Part shown: piece after piece, positions 22,403 to 30,161 of the stretch
Layout: each line of letters starts with the position of its first letter
How positions within the stretch are numbered: position 1 is the stretch's first letter
Assembly: GCA_035759705.1 (NCBI GenBank)
Contig: DASTUJ010000098.1
Span: 1-34,359, forward strand
Reading direction: 5' to 3'
Source: Actinomycetota bacterium
GTDB lineage: Bacteria; Actinomycetota; CADDZG01; JAHWKV01
DNA: 34,359 nucleotides
Translations under genes and position numbers: made by a program
The notes under the pieces: model-generated
What the model was told of the DNA's origin: nothing
Seen by the model: only the letters and a program-made list of their open reading frames with translations
The model's database searches: none

Positions 22403-22990
22403 ATGGACAAAGTGACCGGGCCGCACGGCCTTCTGCTGACCGGCGGGACGTCGCGCCGAATGGGCGAGGACAAAGCCCGGTCGGCGGTCGGCGGGGTCCC
22501 CATGGGGACGCTGGCCGGGACGGCCCTGCTGGAAGCGGCCTCCCCGGTGCTTTGCGTGGGACCGGACCCGGGGCTGGGCCTGGAAACCGTCGAGGACGAC
22601 CGCCGGGGTCCCCTGGCTGCGCTGGCGATCGGGATGAGGCGCCTGGCCGGCACAGGATTCGGCGGGCCGGTGCTCCTGGTGGCGTGCGACATGCCCTTTC
22701 TCACCGCCGGCCTGCTGAAGCTGGTGGCATCGGAGCTGGGGGGCGCCCAGGCGGCAGTACCCGTGTCGGGAGGCCGCCTTCAGCCCCTGGCCGCCTGCTA
22801 CGCCGCAAGCGTGCTGCCGCTGGCCGAGAGGCTGGTTGCCGCCGGCCGGCTTTCCATGGGAAGCCTTCTGGACGAGATCGAGGTCAAGGAGGTCGACCAG
22901 CAGAGCTGGAGCCACCTCGCCGGCCCTGCGGCGCTGACCGACGTCGACACCCCGGCCGAACTGCGGGCGGCCAACGAGGCGATCCGTTGA
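22403..22990 (+). CDS. mobA: Molybdenum cofactor guanylyltransferase MobA
   Basis: A 195-residue cytoplasmic enzyme that attaches GMP to molybdopterin, making the MGD form required by the NarB-like enzyme next door. The nucleotide-binding loop is LLTGGTSRRMGEDKA (about 11-25), followed by EDDRRGPLAAL (64-74) and the metal-binding CDMPF (95-99). The C-terminal DVDTPAELRAA is also typical. Length is normal for MobA. It is divergent from the cytochrome b operon and overlaps moeA by four bases (TTGA). The palindrome over its ribosome site suggests control of translation or transcription. Confidence 0.93.
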   Translation: MDKVTGPHGLLLTGGTSRRMGEDKARSAVGGVPMGTLAGTALLEAASPVLCVGPDPGLGLETVEDDRRGPLAALAIGMRRLAGTGFGGPVLLVACDMPFLTAGLLKLVASELGGAQAAVPVSGGRLQPLAACYAASVLPLAERLVAAGRLSMGSLLDEIEVKEVDQQSWSHLAGPAALTDVDTPAELRAANEAIR

Positions 22991-24198
22991 GGCCTCTTCT
23001 TTCGATCGAGCAGTACCGACAGAGCATTCTGGAACGCATCCCGGAGCCCCGGCCGGTAACCGTCCCCCTGGACACGGCATACGGCTGCGTGCTGGCAGGC
23101 CGGCTGGCCTCGCCCCACGACCTGCCCGCTTTCCCCTCCTCTGCGATGGACGGCTACGCCGTGCGAAGCGCGGACATCGCCGCAGCCGCCGAGGGGGTTC
23201 CGGTTTCGCTGCAGATCGAGGGTGAGGTCCGGATGGGGAGCGCCCCACACGCCGAGGTGCTCGAGGGCCGGGCCGTGGCCGTACCGACCGGCGGCATGCT
23301 GCCTGAGGGGGCCGACACCGTCGTCCCGGTCGAGGAGTGCCGGGTCGAGGGGGGCGCCGTATGGTTCTGCGTCCCCTCCCGTCCGGGCCGCAACGTCCGC
23401 CCGGCAGGCGAGGACCTTCTGGCGGGCGAGCTCGTGGTCGAGGCGGGGCGGCGCGTGGAAGCCGCCGACCTCGGCGCCCTGGCCGCGGCGGGGTTCGCAG
23501 AGGTCGCGGTCTACCGCACCCCGAGGGTGGTCGTCTTCTCCACCGGGAACGAGCTGGTGGAGGGCGGCGGGGATACCGGGCCGGGCCAGATCCACGAATC
23601 GAACTCGTTCATGCTGCGGGCACTCGTTCGCCGGGCCGGGTGCGAAGCGACCTACGCCGGGCGGGTGCCGGACGACCCGGGCGCGCTGCTCCGGGCGCTG
23701 GAAGCCGCTCCGCCCGGAGACGTCCTCCTGTGTTCGGGCGGCGTGTCGGCAGGCCGGGATGACCCCGTCCGGCGGGCGTTCGAGGGCAGGGAAGAGGTGG
23801 GCTGCGTGCAGGTTTCAGTCCAGCCCGGCCGCCCGCAGGCGTTCGGAGTATTCCGTGACAAGCCGTTCTTCGGCCTGCCGGGCAACCCGATGGCGTCGCT
23901 GGTGTCCTTCGAGCTGTTCGTCCGTCCCGCCCTGAAGAAGATGATGGGCCTCCCACCAACGGTCGACTACCTGAACGCCACCCTGGACGGCGCCCTGGAG
24001 GCTGCGCCGGCATCCGTGCGGTTCGTGCCGGTACGGCTGACGGAGTCCGGACCACAACTGATTGCGTGCAGCAGGGAGCAGCGCCGCTCCAATCAGCTGG
24101 CAAAGCTGGCGCAGTCCGACGGCATGGCCGAGGTGCCGCCGGGCGCCGGGCTGAACGCAGGAGAGCCGGTGAGAGTACTCTCGATTCGAGAGTGGTAA
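22987..24198 (+). CDS. moeA: Molybdopterin molybdenumtransferase MoeA
   Basis: A 403-residue enzyme that inserts molybdate into adenylylated molybdopterin. MoeA marks are SSAMDGYAV (51-59), VVFSTGNELV followed by GQIHESNS, the loop CSGGVSAGRDD, and FFGLPGNPMASLVSFELF. The start is taken as TTG at 22987, overlapping the mobA TGA; this gives the family length, and the sequence RPLLSIEQYRQSIL is a normal MoeA beginning. No fused MogA domain. With MobA it supplies cofactor to the divergently encoded molybdoenzyme. A short hairpin (24190-24212) overlaps the stop but has no T-run. Confidence 0.94.
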   Translation: MRPLLSIEQYRQSILERIPEPRPVTVPLDTAYGCVLAGRLASPHDLPAFPSSAMDGYAVRSADIAAAAEGVPVSLQIEGEVRMGSAPHAEVLEGRAVAVPTGGMLPEGADTVVPVEECRVEGGAVWFCVPSRPGRNVRPAGEDLLAGELVVEAGRRVEAADLGALAAAGFAEVAVYRTPRVVVFSTGNELVEGGGDTGPGQIHESNSFMLRALVRRAGCEATYAGRVPDDPGALLRALEAAPPGDVLLCSGGVSAGRDDPVRRAFEGREEVGCVQVSVQPGRPQAFGVFRDKPFFGLPGNPMASLVSFELFVRPALKKMMGLPPTVDYLNATLDGALEAAPASVRFVPVRLTESGPQLIACSREQRRSNQLAKLAQSDGMAEVPPGAGLNAGEPVRVLSIREW

Positions 24199-24261
24199 CC
24201 CGCTCCCCACTCCGGACCCGGTGAACTTCGAGCTTTAAGATCCTACGAAGCGGGGAAAAGA

Positions 24262-24918
24262 GTGCCCACAATGAAGATACGACGAACCCTTTCGCAACGA
24301 TTCGCCACTACGGTCCTTCTGGCCGGCATGTTCCTGGCGTCGCTCACCGGCACCGCCGCGGCTGCCGACGGAATCGGGTCCCTCGACATCCTTGGACTGC
24401 TCGGCTTGAAGCCGCCCCCTGTAGCCCAGGCTTCAGCTCCTGCGCCGCCCCCGCCCGGCGACGTCCCACCCCCTCCCGCAGCCGCCGCCGCACCTGCGGC
24501 GACGCTGGACGCCTCGTCGATACCGGCCAACTCCGGCGCCGGCAGGAGGGTCGTCTACTCGGTCAGCCAGCAGAGGGTTTGGCTGGTCAACGAGGACGGT
24601 TCGCTGCACGGCACCTGGCTGGTCTCCGGCCGCGCCGGCGAGCCCAACCCCGGCTCCTACTCGGTCTTCTCCCGTTCCCGCCACGCCCGCGCCCAGCGGC
24701 CGGGCATCACCATGGAGTACATGGTCCGGTTCGTCCGCACCGCCGGTCTTCCCATCGGCTTCCACTCGATCCCGGTCAACCGCCGGGGCGCCAAGATTCA
24801 AAGCATCGAGCAGCTGGGCACCTATCAGAGCCTCGGCTGCGTCCGCCAGAGATACGAGGACGCGGTGGTGATGTGGGAGTTCGCGCAGATCGGCACTCCG
24901 GTAATCGTCCCGAACTAG
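24262..24918 (+). CDS. Exported L,D-transpeptidase (YkuD domain)
   Basis: A 218-residue cell-wall enzyme. The signal peptide ends near TGTAAAAD (about 36), a Pro/Ala-rich linker (52-80) spans the wall, and residues 95-218 form the catalytic domain: SVSQQRVWLV at the start, His168 in GFHSIPV and catalytic Cys193 in QSLGCVRQ (the SxGCxR box). Family members make 3-3 cross-links in peptidoglycan or attach proteins to it. GTG at 24262 is preferred because GGGG lies 6 bases before it; the ATG at 24271 is too far from that site. It is a single-domain enzyme without the Ig-like domains of mycobacterial LdtMt proteins. Confidence 0.9.
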   Translation: MPTMKIRRTLSQRFATTVLLAGMFLASLTGTAAAADGIGSLDILGLLGLKPPPVAQASAPAPPPPGDVPPPPAAAAAPAATLDASSIPANSGAGRRVVYSVSQQRVWLVNEDGSLHGTWLVSGRAGEPNPGSYSVFSRSRHARAQRPGITMEYMVRFVRTAGLPIGFHSIPVNRRGAKIQSIEQLGTYQSLGCVRQRYEDAVVMWEFAQIGTPVIVPN

Positions 24919-24984
24919 GCGTAAACCGGCCGCGGGGTAGGATGGTCAGCGCGCAAATTCTTTCCAAGTCGGCTGGGAGGCCCC

Positions 24985-25320
24985 ATGTCTGAAGACACCA
25001 CGCAGGTAGAAGAAATCGACGAGGACCTCGAAGAAGGCACCGAGGCCGCTGCTGAGGCTGCGAAGATGCGTTCGTCGGACTCGAAGATCAAGGCCAAGCC
25101 GGTCAAGGGTGACGTGGAGGTCGACTTCACCGACATCAGCCGGGAGACTCTGAAGCCCCGAATCGCTCGGGACCAGAAGGTCTTCACCAACGGCTTCAAG
25201 ATTCCCGGCTTCTCCGGTTACACCGACGTCCCGGGCAAGATCTGCGTCGACTGCGGCTGGCGTGCGATGAAGTTCTCCAAGCAGTGCGCCAAGTGCGGCG
25301 GGGAGCTTCGCCCCGAGTAA
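24985..25320 (+). CDS. Small acidic zinc-ribbon-like protein, unknown
   Basis: A 111-residue cytoplasmic protein. The first 30 residues are strongly acidic (EEIDEDLEEGTEAAAEAA), the middle is basic and polar, and the C-terminus has CVDCGW and CAKCGG, a CxxC-x(n)-CxxC zinc ribbon. GGGAGG lies four bases before the ATG at 24985. No family recognised; the acidic arm plus zinc ribbon could fit an RNA polymerase, ribosome or nucleic-acid partner, but that is a guess. It ends 7 bases from the convergent ABC permease gene. Confidence 0.7.
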   Translation: MSEDTTQVEEIDEDLEEGTEAAAEAAKMRSSDSKIKAKPVKGDVEVDFTDISRETLKPRIARDQKVFTNGFKIPGFSGYTDVPGKICVDCGWRAMKFSKQCAKCGGELRPE

Positions 25321-25327
25321 AGCCTGT

Positions 25328-26101
25328 TTACCGGCGGGGCTCCCAGGAGAACCGCCGGATGGCAACCAGCAGTCCCAACCCGCCCCAGGCAGCCAGAACC
25401 GCCAGGTGGGTCAGCGCAAACCCTCCGGACCCCGCGGAAGGGAAGAACACCTCCTGCATCGCCTCGCTGAAATGCCGGACGGGGAAAATTTTTCCGGCCA
25501 TGTCCAGCCAGGCCGGCGGATCCTGCAGCGGGATGAACACGTCCGAGACGAACAGCAGCGGCAGGATCGTCGCATTGACGATGGCCGGGGCGGCGTCGGC
25601 GTTCGGCACGATCGTCGTCACCGCCATCCCCAGCGCCGAGAAGCAGGCGGCGCCGACCGCCAGCGTGACGATGAACGCCGGGATCGAGCTGCCGGGAAGC
25701 TCGGCGTCGTAGAGCAGCATCCCGAACACCAGGCAGATAGCCACCAGCAGGATCGCTATGCCGACTGCGTGGAGCATGCGGGCGACCAGGTAGGCCCAAC
25801 CCGGCAGCGGGGTCCCCTTCACGCGCTTTAGCACCCCGAGGTCCCGGGCGAAGGTCAGGCTCATCGCAATGTTCGTGTAGCAGGCGGTGATCACCGAGAA
25901 AGCCGCAATCCCGGTGATGTAGAAGGTGGCGACGCTGACGTCGTGGCCGTTGATGGTGATGTCCGCCGAACCGAACAGGGTAGTGAAGATCACCAGGAAC
26001 AAAAGCGGGAAGGCGAAGGTGAAGAAGGCGGCGGCAGGGTTGCGCCAGAACGCCTTGTTGGTGAACCGGACCTGCCGCAGGACCAGAGCCGCGCTGCTCA
26101 C
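25328..26101 (-). CDS. ABC-2 type exporter permease
   Basis: A 257-residue membrane component with six likely helices, typical of DrrB-like ABC-2 permeases. The first helix region is FFTFAFPLLFLVIFTTLFG, and the last part contains VSDVFIPLQDPPAWL, followed by FPVRHFSEAMQEVFF, a typical ABC-2 stretch. The start is GTG at 26101, overlapping the ATPase TGA as GTGA. With the ATPase it forms an exporter for drugs, lipids or cell-surface material; substrate unknown. No regulator is adjacent. Confidence 0.9.
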   Translation of the reverse strand: MSSAALVLRQVRFTNKAFWRNPAAAFFTFAFPLLFLVIFTTLFGSADITINGHDVSVATFYITGIAAFSVITACYTNIAMSLTFARDLGVLKRVKGTPLPGWAYLVARMLHAVGIAILLVAICLVFGMLLYDAELPGSSIPAFIVTLAVGAACFSALGMAVTTIVPNADAAPAIVNATILPLLFVSDVFIPLQDPPAWLDMAGKIFPVRHFSEAMQEVFFPSAGSGGFALTHLAVLAAWGGLGLLVAIRRFSWEPRR

Positions 26102-27021
26102 TCGACCTCCTCGTCAACCGGCGCTTCCGCCCCGGTGAGCTCCAGGTACACGTCCTCCAGGCTGGGACGGTTGACCTCCAGCCCCTCGAGCGACACCTTG
26201 TGGGCCAGCGCCCACCCGGTCAGCTCGTGCAGGAAGTGCACCGGGTTGGCGGTGGAGAACTCCAGGAAGTCGCCCGACTCCCGGGCCGTCGCCCGCACCG
26301 GGCCCGGCAGTGCGGCGCCGTCGGCCAGCTTGAAGCGGATGATCGTGGCGCCCGCGTCCCGGCCCGCCAGTGACTCCGGCGATCCCTGGGCGATGATCCG
26401 CCCCGCGGAGATGATCGCCACCCGGTCGGCCAGGTACTGGGCCTCGTCCATGAAGTGGGTGGTCAAAAAGATGGTCTTCCCGATGTCCGCCAGGCCCTTG
26501 ATCATCTCCCATGCGCTGCGCCGGGCGCCGGGGTCGAAGCCGGTGGTCGGCTCGTCCAGGAACAGCAGGTCCGGGTCGCCGGCGAGGCCCACGCCGACGT
26601 CGAGCCGCCGCTGCTGCCCGCCGGAAAGTTTGGTGACCCGGACGTCGGCCTTCTCGGTCAGCCCTACCAGCTCCATGATCTCCTCGGGCGACCTGGGGTT
26701 GGGGTAGTAGCCCCCGAACAGCTCCAGGGTCTCGGCGACCGTGAGGTAGGGGTCCATGCCGGTCGACTGCAGGACGATCCCGATCCGGGACTTGAAAGCC
26801 GGGTCCGCGTCCCGGGGGTCGTGGCCGAGGACGCTGACCTCCCCGGAGTCCCGGCTGCGGAATCCCTCGAGGATCTCGACGATGGTGGTCTTGCCGGCGC
26901 CGTTGGGGCCCAGGAGGGCAAAGACCTCGCCCTCGGCGACCTCCAGGTCTACGCCTCGAACCGCCTTGAGCCCTCCGTAGGACTTGTGCAGCCCGCTGAT
27001 TTCAATCGCTGGATCGGCCGT
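26098..27021 (-). CDS. ABC exporter ATPase (non-canonical start)
   Basis: An ATP-binding subunit of about 307 residues. Walker A is GPNGAGKTT (38-46), signature LSGGQQRR about 132-139, Walker B LLFLDEP about 152-158 and the H-loop His near 189 (TTHFMDEA); a DrrA-like C-terminal domain follows. The first ATG in frame (26757) would remove Walker A, so it cannot be the real start. Upstream the frame stays open to a TGA at 27040-27042 without any ATG, GTG or TTG. I place the start at ACG (27021-27019), 7 bases after GGGAG, giving an N-terminus ADPAIEISGLHKSYGG; ATT at 27006 is the alternative, and a base error is possible. It is coupled to the permease gene by a GTGA overlap. Confidence 0.88.
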   Translation of the reverse strand, partial: TADPAIEISGLHKSYGGLKAVRGVDLEVAEGEVFALLGPNGAGKTTIVEILEGFRSRDSGEVSVLGHDPRDADPAFKSRIGIVLQSTGMDPYLTVAETLELFGGYYPNPRSPEEIMELVGLTEKADVRVTKLSGGQQRRLDVGVGLAGDPDLLFLDEPTTGFDPGARRSAWEMIKGLADIGKTIFLTTHFMDEAQYLADRVAIISAGRIIAQGSPESLAGRDAGATIIRFKLADGAALPGPVRATARESGDFLEFSTANPVHFLHELTGWALAHKVSLEGLEVNRPSLEDVYLELTGAEAPVDEEVE

Positions 27022-27255
27022 TTGAGTTCTCCCGCCCGCTCAAAGGGTGAATTGTCAGTCTACCCACGATGGGGCCCGCTCCCGCGCATTCGCCCGGCTC
27101 TGAAAAACCAATCCTTAGAATTCGAATAGAGAGGCTTGAATGTAAGCCGGCAAGGGCATACGTTGTACGCAAGTCGTCCGGAACGGGCGATCTCATTCGT
27201 CATTAAGAATCAACCGGCGCTCAAGCCCCGGGACGCCCCCTAGCTAGGAGTTGCC

Positions 27256-27948
27256 ATGCACAGATTCGGGCAGTATCTGAAGTTGGCAGTGATGATGGCG
27301 ATGCTGGCCATGCTGCTGGTGCCGACGGCATCGGCGGAGAACAACTGCGACGCCAACGGCCCGGGCCCGGACGAAACGGCCTGCACTCAGGAGTTCGACC
27401 TGACCAGCGGTGAAACCGGCGAATCGGGAGCCACCGGCGACGGAGGCGAAGGCGGAGCTTCCGGCGACGGCGGCGAAGGCGGTGACGGCGGCGGGAGTGG
27501 TGCCGCAACCGGTGGAAGCGGTGACGGCGGCGGGGGCGGAGCAGGCGCAGGTGGCGCAGGCGGCTCCGGCGGCGGTAACGGCGGGGCAGGCGGCGGCGGC
27601 GGTGCCGCAGGTGGGAGCGGCGCATTTGCCGGCGCAACCACAGGCGGCGGCGACGGCGGCGGCGGAGCGGGCGGAGCGGGCGGAGACGGCGCCTGTGACG
27701 GCAGCGGCGATAACAGCGGCGGCTGCAACGGCGGCTCCGGCGGTAACGGCACCGGCGGGACCGGCGGCGACGGACACGGCGGGAACGCCGAGTCGGGCGA
27801 CGGCGGCGAAGGCGGCGAAGGCGGCGAGTCCGGCGACGGCGGCAACGGTGGACGCAGCGGCAACAGCGGAGACACGGGCGACAGCGGCAACGTATGCGCG
27901 GACGCCGACAACAACAACAACTGCGACAGCGGTGGCGGCGACGAGTGA
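27256..27948 (+). CDS. Glycine-rich secreted repeat protein
   Basis: A 230-residue exported protein. The signal peptide (FGQYLKLAVMMAMLAMLLVPTASA, about 4-27) is clear. The mature protein is over half glycine in short repeats such as GDGGEGG, GGAGGGG and SGDGGNGG, with acidic residues and almost no hydrophobic ones. Cysteines occur near both ends (ENNC, ETAC; CADADNNNNC) and in the middle (GACDG, GGCNG). AGGAG lies 5 bases before the ATG. Composition recalls mycobacterial PGRS and other wall-associated glycine-rich proteins, but there is no PE domain. The Arg/Pro-rich ORFs on other frames here are composition shadows. Role unknown, perhaps surface matrix. The 234-base upstream gap holds GGCTT-GAATGT-AAGCC (27132-27147) but no sure promoter. 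Confidence 0.78.
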   Translation: MHRFGQYLKLAVMMAMLAMLLVPTASAENNCDANGPGPDETACTQEFDLTSGETGESGATGDGGEGGASGDGGEGGDGGGSGAATGGSGDGGGGGAGAGGAGGSGGGNGGAGGGGGAAGGSGAFAGATTGGGDGGGGAGGAGGDGACDGSGDNSGGCNGGSGGNGTGGTGGDGHGGNAESGDGGEGGEGGESGDGGNGGRSGNSGDTGDSGNVCADADNNNNCDSGGGDE

Positions 27949-28033
27949 CCTCGTTACGATCTGTCAAATCTCAGCGGCAGGCATCGCGACCACCGACGAT
28001 CGGACACGCCGGGACCAAATAGCGACTGCATGA

Positions 28034-28067
28034 CAAAACTGGCCCCTTAGGGGCCAGTTTTGTTTTT
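28034..28067. terminator. Bidirectional rho-independent terminator
   Basis: CAAAACTGGCCCC (28034-28046) and its exact complement (28050-28062) form a 13-base stem with a TTA loop, followed by TTTTT on the plus strand. It ends the glycine-rich protein transcript. The minus-strand stem is followed by a shorter U-containing sequence, and the phosphatase gene stop lies at its edge, so it can serve both convergent genes. Confidence 0.93.
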
Positions 28068-29250
28068 ACGGCAGTTCTGGAACCTGAAGGGCAACGACCA
28101 CGATGTCGTCGCGGGGCAAGCCATCCTGGAACGCCAGCACCGCGTCGAGGATTCCGTCGGTGAGGCCCATCGCGGAGCCGGCGTGGCGCTCCACCGCCTC
28201 CTCCAGGCGCTCCTCGCCGAAGAAGTCCTCGGTGCCTCTCGCTTCGGTAACCCCATCCGTATAGAGGACCAGGGCATCCCCGGGCGCCAGGGTGAAGTCC
28301 CGATCGTGGAGCTTTGGCGCCTCGAAGTCGCCCAGCAGCAAGCCGAAAACTCCGACCGGCTCCGCCGGGCCTCCGCTTCTGGCCCGCAGCGGCAGGGGGT
28401 GGCCTCCGCAGCTGACGGCTCCCAACCAGGAGCCATCCTGCTGCTGTTTCAGCCGCACCAGCGACACCGTGCAGAATCGGTCGGACGCGTGCCTAATGAG
28501 AACGTCGTTCAAGAGACCCAGGACCTCGGACGGCTTTTCGAGGGAAACCGCTCCCGCCCGAATCGTGTAACGCGCTAGGGCAGTCACCACCGCGGCGTCC
28601 ACGCCCTTGCCCCTCACATCTCCGACCGCGATCACCCAGTCTCCCGGCCCTATCTGGAACACGTCGTAGAAGTCGCCGCCGACCTCGTCGCCGGTACCCG
28701 CCGGCCGGTAGGCAGCACACACGTCAAGGCCGGGAATCTCCGGTGGTTCGGGCGGTATGAGCGTCTGCTGCAGCGTCTGTACCAGGAGCCTGGCCTTTCG
28801 CTCGGACTCCTCCGCGCGATCCTTCGCCTTCAACAGCTCCTGCTCGTACTTTCGCCGTTCGGTGGCGTCGAAGACTGCGGTTCTAACCACCACGGGGGCG
28901 CCCGCCGAGTCCCTCTCGAGCACCGAGTTCAACAACGCCGGAATTCGCCTGCCGTCCACCGTCAGGATCTCGAGCGCAATCTCACGAACCGACCCCTGCA
29001 TCTGCAACATCGGCGCGTAGTGGGTCTCGTGGTAGATCCGGCCGCCGGGGGTCAGCAGGTCCGATAGGCAACGCCGGCCGACCAGGTCGTCCCGCCGGTA
29101 CCCCGTCCAGGTGAGAAAGGTCTGGTTGACCTTGATGATGGTGCCGTCGGGCGCGGTCGTCAGGTAGCCGCAGGGGGCCCGGTCGTAGAGCTCCTCGGCG
29201 TCGTCTATCAGCGCTCCGTAAAAGGCTTTTAGTGCCTCCTCGGCGCTCAT
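28066..29250 (-). CDS. rsbP: PAS-PP2C (SpoIIE-type) phosphatase, RsbP-like
   Basis: A protein of about 394 residues. A PAS domain (from APCGYLTTAPDGTI to about RTAVFDATERRKYE), a coiled coil (EQELLKAKDRAEESERKARLL), then a PP2C-type phosphatase with the metal-binding GDEVGGDFYD, GDVRGKGVDAAVV, YTDGVTEAR and RDDIVVV. In Bacillus subtilis, RsbP dephosphorylates the anti-anti-sigma factor RsbV under energy stress and needs RsbQ; the RsbQ-like gene is directly upstream here. The ATG at 29250 has GGGGGAG immediately before it, rather close; a TTG at 29283 inside the rsbQ end is the alternative and would add 11 residues. No anti-sigma, RsbV or sigma gene is in the window, so the target is unknown. 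Confidence 0.85.
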   Translation of the reverse strand: MSAEEALKAFYGALIDDAEELYDRAPCGYLTTAPDGTIIKVNQTFLTWTGYRRDDLVGRRCLSDLLTPGGRIYHETHYAPMLQMQGSVREIALEILTVDGRRIPALLNSVLERDSAGAPVVVRTAVFDATERRKYEQELLKAKDRAEESERKARLLVQTLQQTLIPPEPPEIPGLDVCAAYRPAGTGDEVGGDFYDVFQIGPGDWVIAVGDVRGKGVDAAVVTALARYTIRAGAVSLEKPSEVLGLLNDVLIRHASDRFCTVSLVRLKQQQDGSWLGAVSCGGHPLPLRARSGGPAEPVGVFGLLLGDFEAPKLHDRDFTLAPGDALVLYTDGVTEARGTEDFFGEERLEEAVERHAGSAMGLTDGILDAVLAFQDGLPRDDIVVVALQVPELP

Positions 29251-29272
29251 CTCCCCCGATGCGGGCTTGGTG

Positions 29273-30070
29273 TCAGCCGTCAACGAACTCTGAGATCGCT
29301 TCAGCGGTCTCTTTGGGCATGCTGAGGTGCGGGCAGTGACCGGTGGCATTCAAGAGCACGTAGGACGACAGCGGGAGCGAGTCCCTCACGTACTCCCCGA
29401 CCCCTACGGGCGCAATGGCGTCGCTGCGGCACTGTAGGACCAAGGTCGGAACCTTGACCTGGGCCAGGTCCGCCCGGTTGTCCGCCATGAACGTGATGCG
29501 GGCAAAGTCCCGGGCTATCTTCGGGTCGGTTCGGCAAAAGCTGGCCTCCAGCTCCCTGCCCAGCTCAGGCCGGTCGGGGTTGCCCATGATGACGGGAGCC
29601 ATGGCGCTGGACCATCCGAGGTAGTTGCTCTCGAGCGACTCCAACAACTCCAGGATGTCCGCCTCGCCGAACCCACCGGTGTAGTCGCCGTCGTTGATGT
29701 AACGAGGCGAGGGGCAAACCATCACCAGCTTGTCGAATATCTCCGGCTGCCTGTTGACGGCGAGCACGCCGATCATCGAAGAAACCGAGTGGCCGGTGAG
29801 CACCACGTTGTCCAGCTCCAGGCTCCGGCAGATCTCGAGCACGTCGTCGGCGTAGCTGCCCAGAGACGAATACCGGACCGGGTCGTACGAGCCCACATCC
29901 GAACGGCCGGCGCCGACGTAGTCGAACAGGACGACCTTGTACCGGTCTTCGAATGCCGGAACCACGAAGCGCCACATGTTCTGGTCGCAGCCGTATCCGT
30001 GGGCAAACACGATCGGCTGGCCGTCGGGGGCGCCTGAGACTTTGACGTTGTACTTTTCGATCACGCCCAT
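29273..30070 (-). CDS. rsbQ: Alpha/beta hydrolase, RsbQ-like partner of RsbP
   Basis: A 265-residue hydrolase with a strong RsbQ pattern along its length: HGYGCDQNMWRFVVPAFED, VVLFDYVGAGRSD, VMVCPSPRYINDGDYTGGF, CRTDPKIARDFA and TGHCPHLSMP. The triad is Ser95 (TGHSVSS), Asp216 (CRSDAIAP) and His244. RsbQ is thought to supply a small hydrophobic ligand to the RsbP PAS domain, and the plant karrikin/strigolactone receptors KAI2 and D14 belong to the same family. The usual residue after GHSV is Gly; here it is Ser. The ATG at 30070 is used; AGAGAGG lies about 13 bases upstream. The phosphatase gene follows within about 22 bases, or overlaps if its TTG is used. Confidence 0.9.
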   Translation of the reverse strand: MGVIEKYNVKVSGAPDGQPIVFAHGYGCDQNMWRFVVPAFEDRYKVVLFDYVGAGRSDVGSYDPVRYSSLGSYADDVLEICRSLELDNVVLTGHSVSSMIGVLAVNRQPEIFDKLVMVCPSPRYINDGDYTGGFGEADILELLESLESNYLGWSSAMAPVIMGNPDRPELGRELEASFCRTDPKIARDFARITFMADNRADLAQVKVPTLVLQCRSDAIAPVGVGEYVRDSLPLSSYVLLNATGHCPHLSMPKETAEAISEFVDG

Positions 30071-30161
30071 CGTTGTTGAATTGCCTCTCTAGGTCCCGGC
30101 CCGGGGGGGCCGCCTCCCCTGGGTCGACCGGTGAGGTGGGTCGTGAACGATTCGAGGGCGG

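Noticed and set aside
27400-27890. CRISPR-like or tandem-repeat array
   Set aside because: The repetition comes from glycine codons with irregular unit length and no spacers.
27221-27967. Arg-rich and Pro-rich antisense frames in the glycine-rich gene
   Set aside because: They are the complement of glycine codons (repeated RRR/CRC or PPSPP) and have no ribosome site; the plus frame has the signal peptide and ribosome site.
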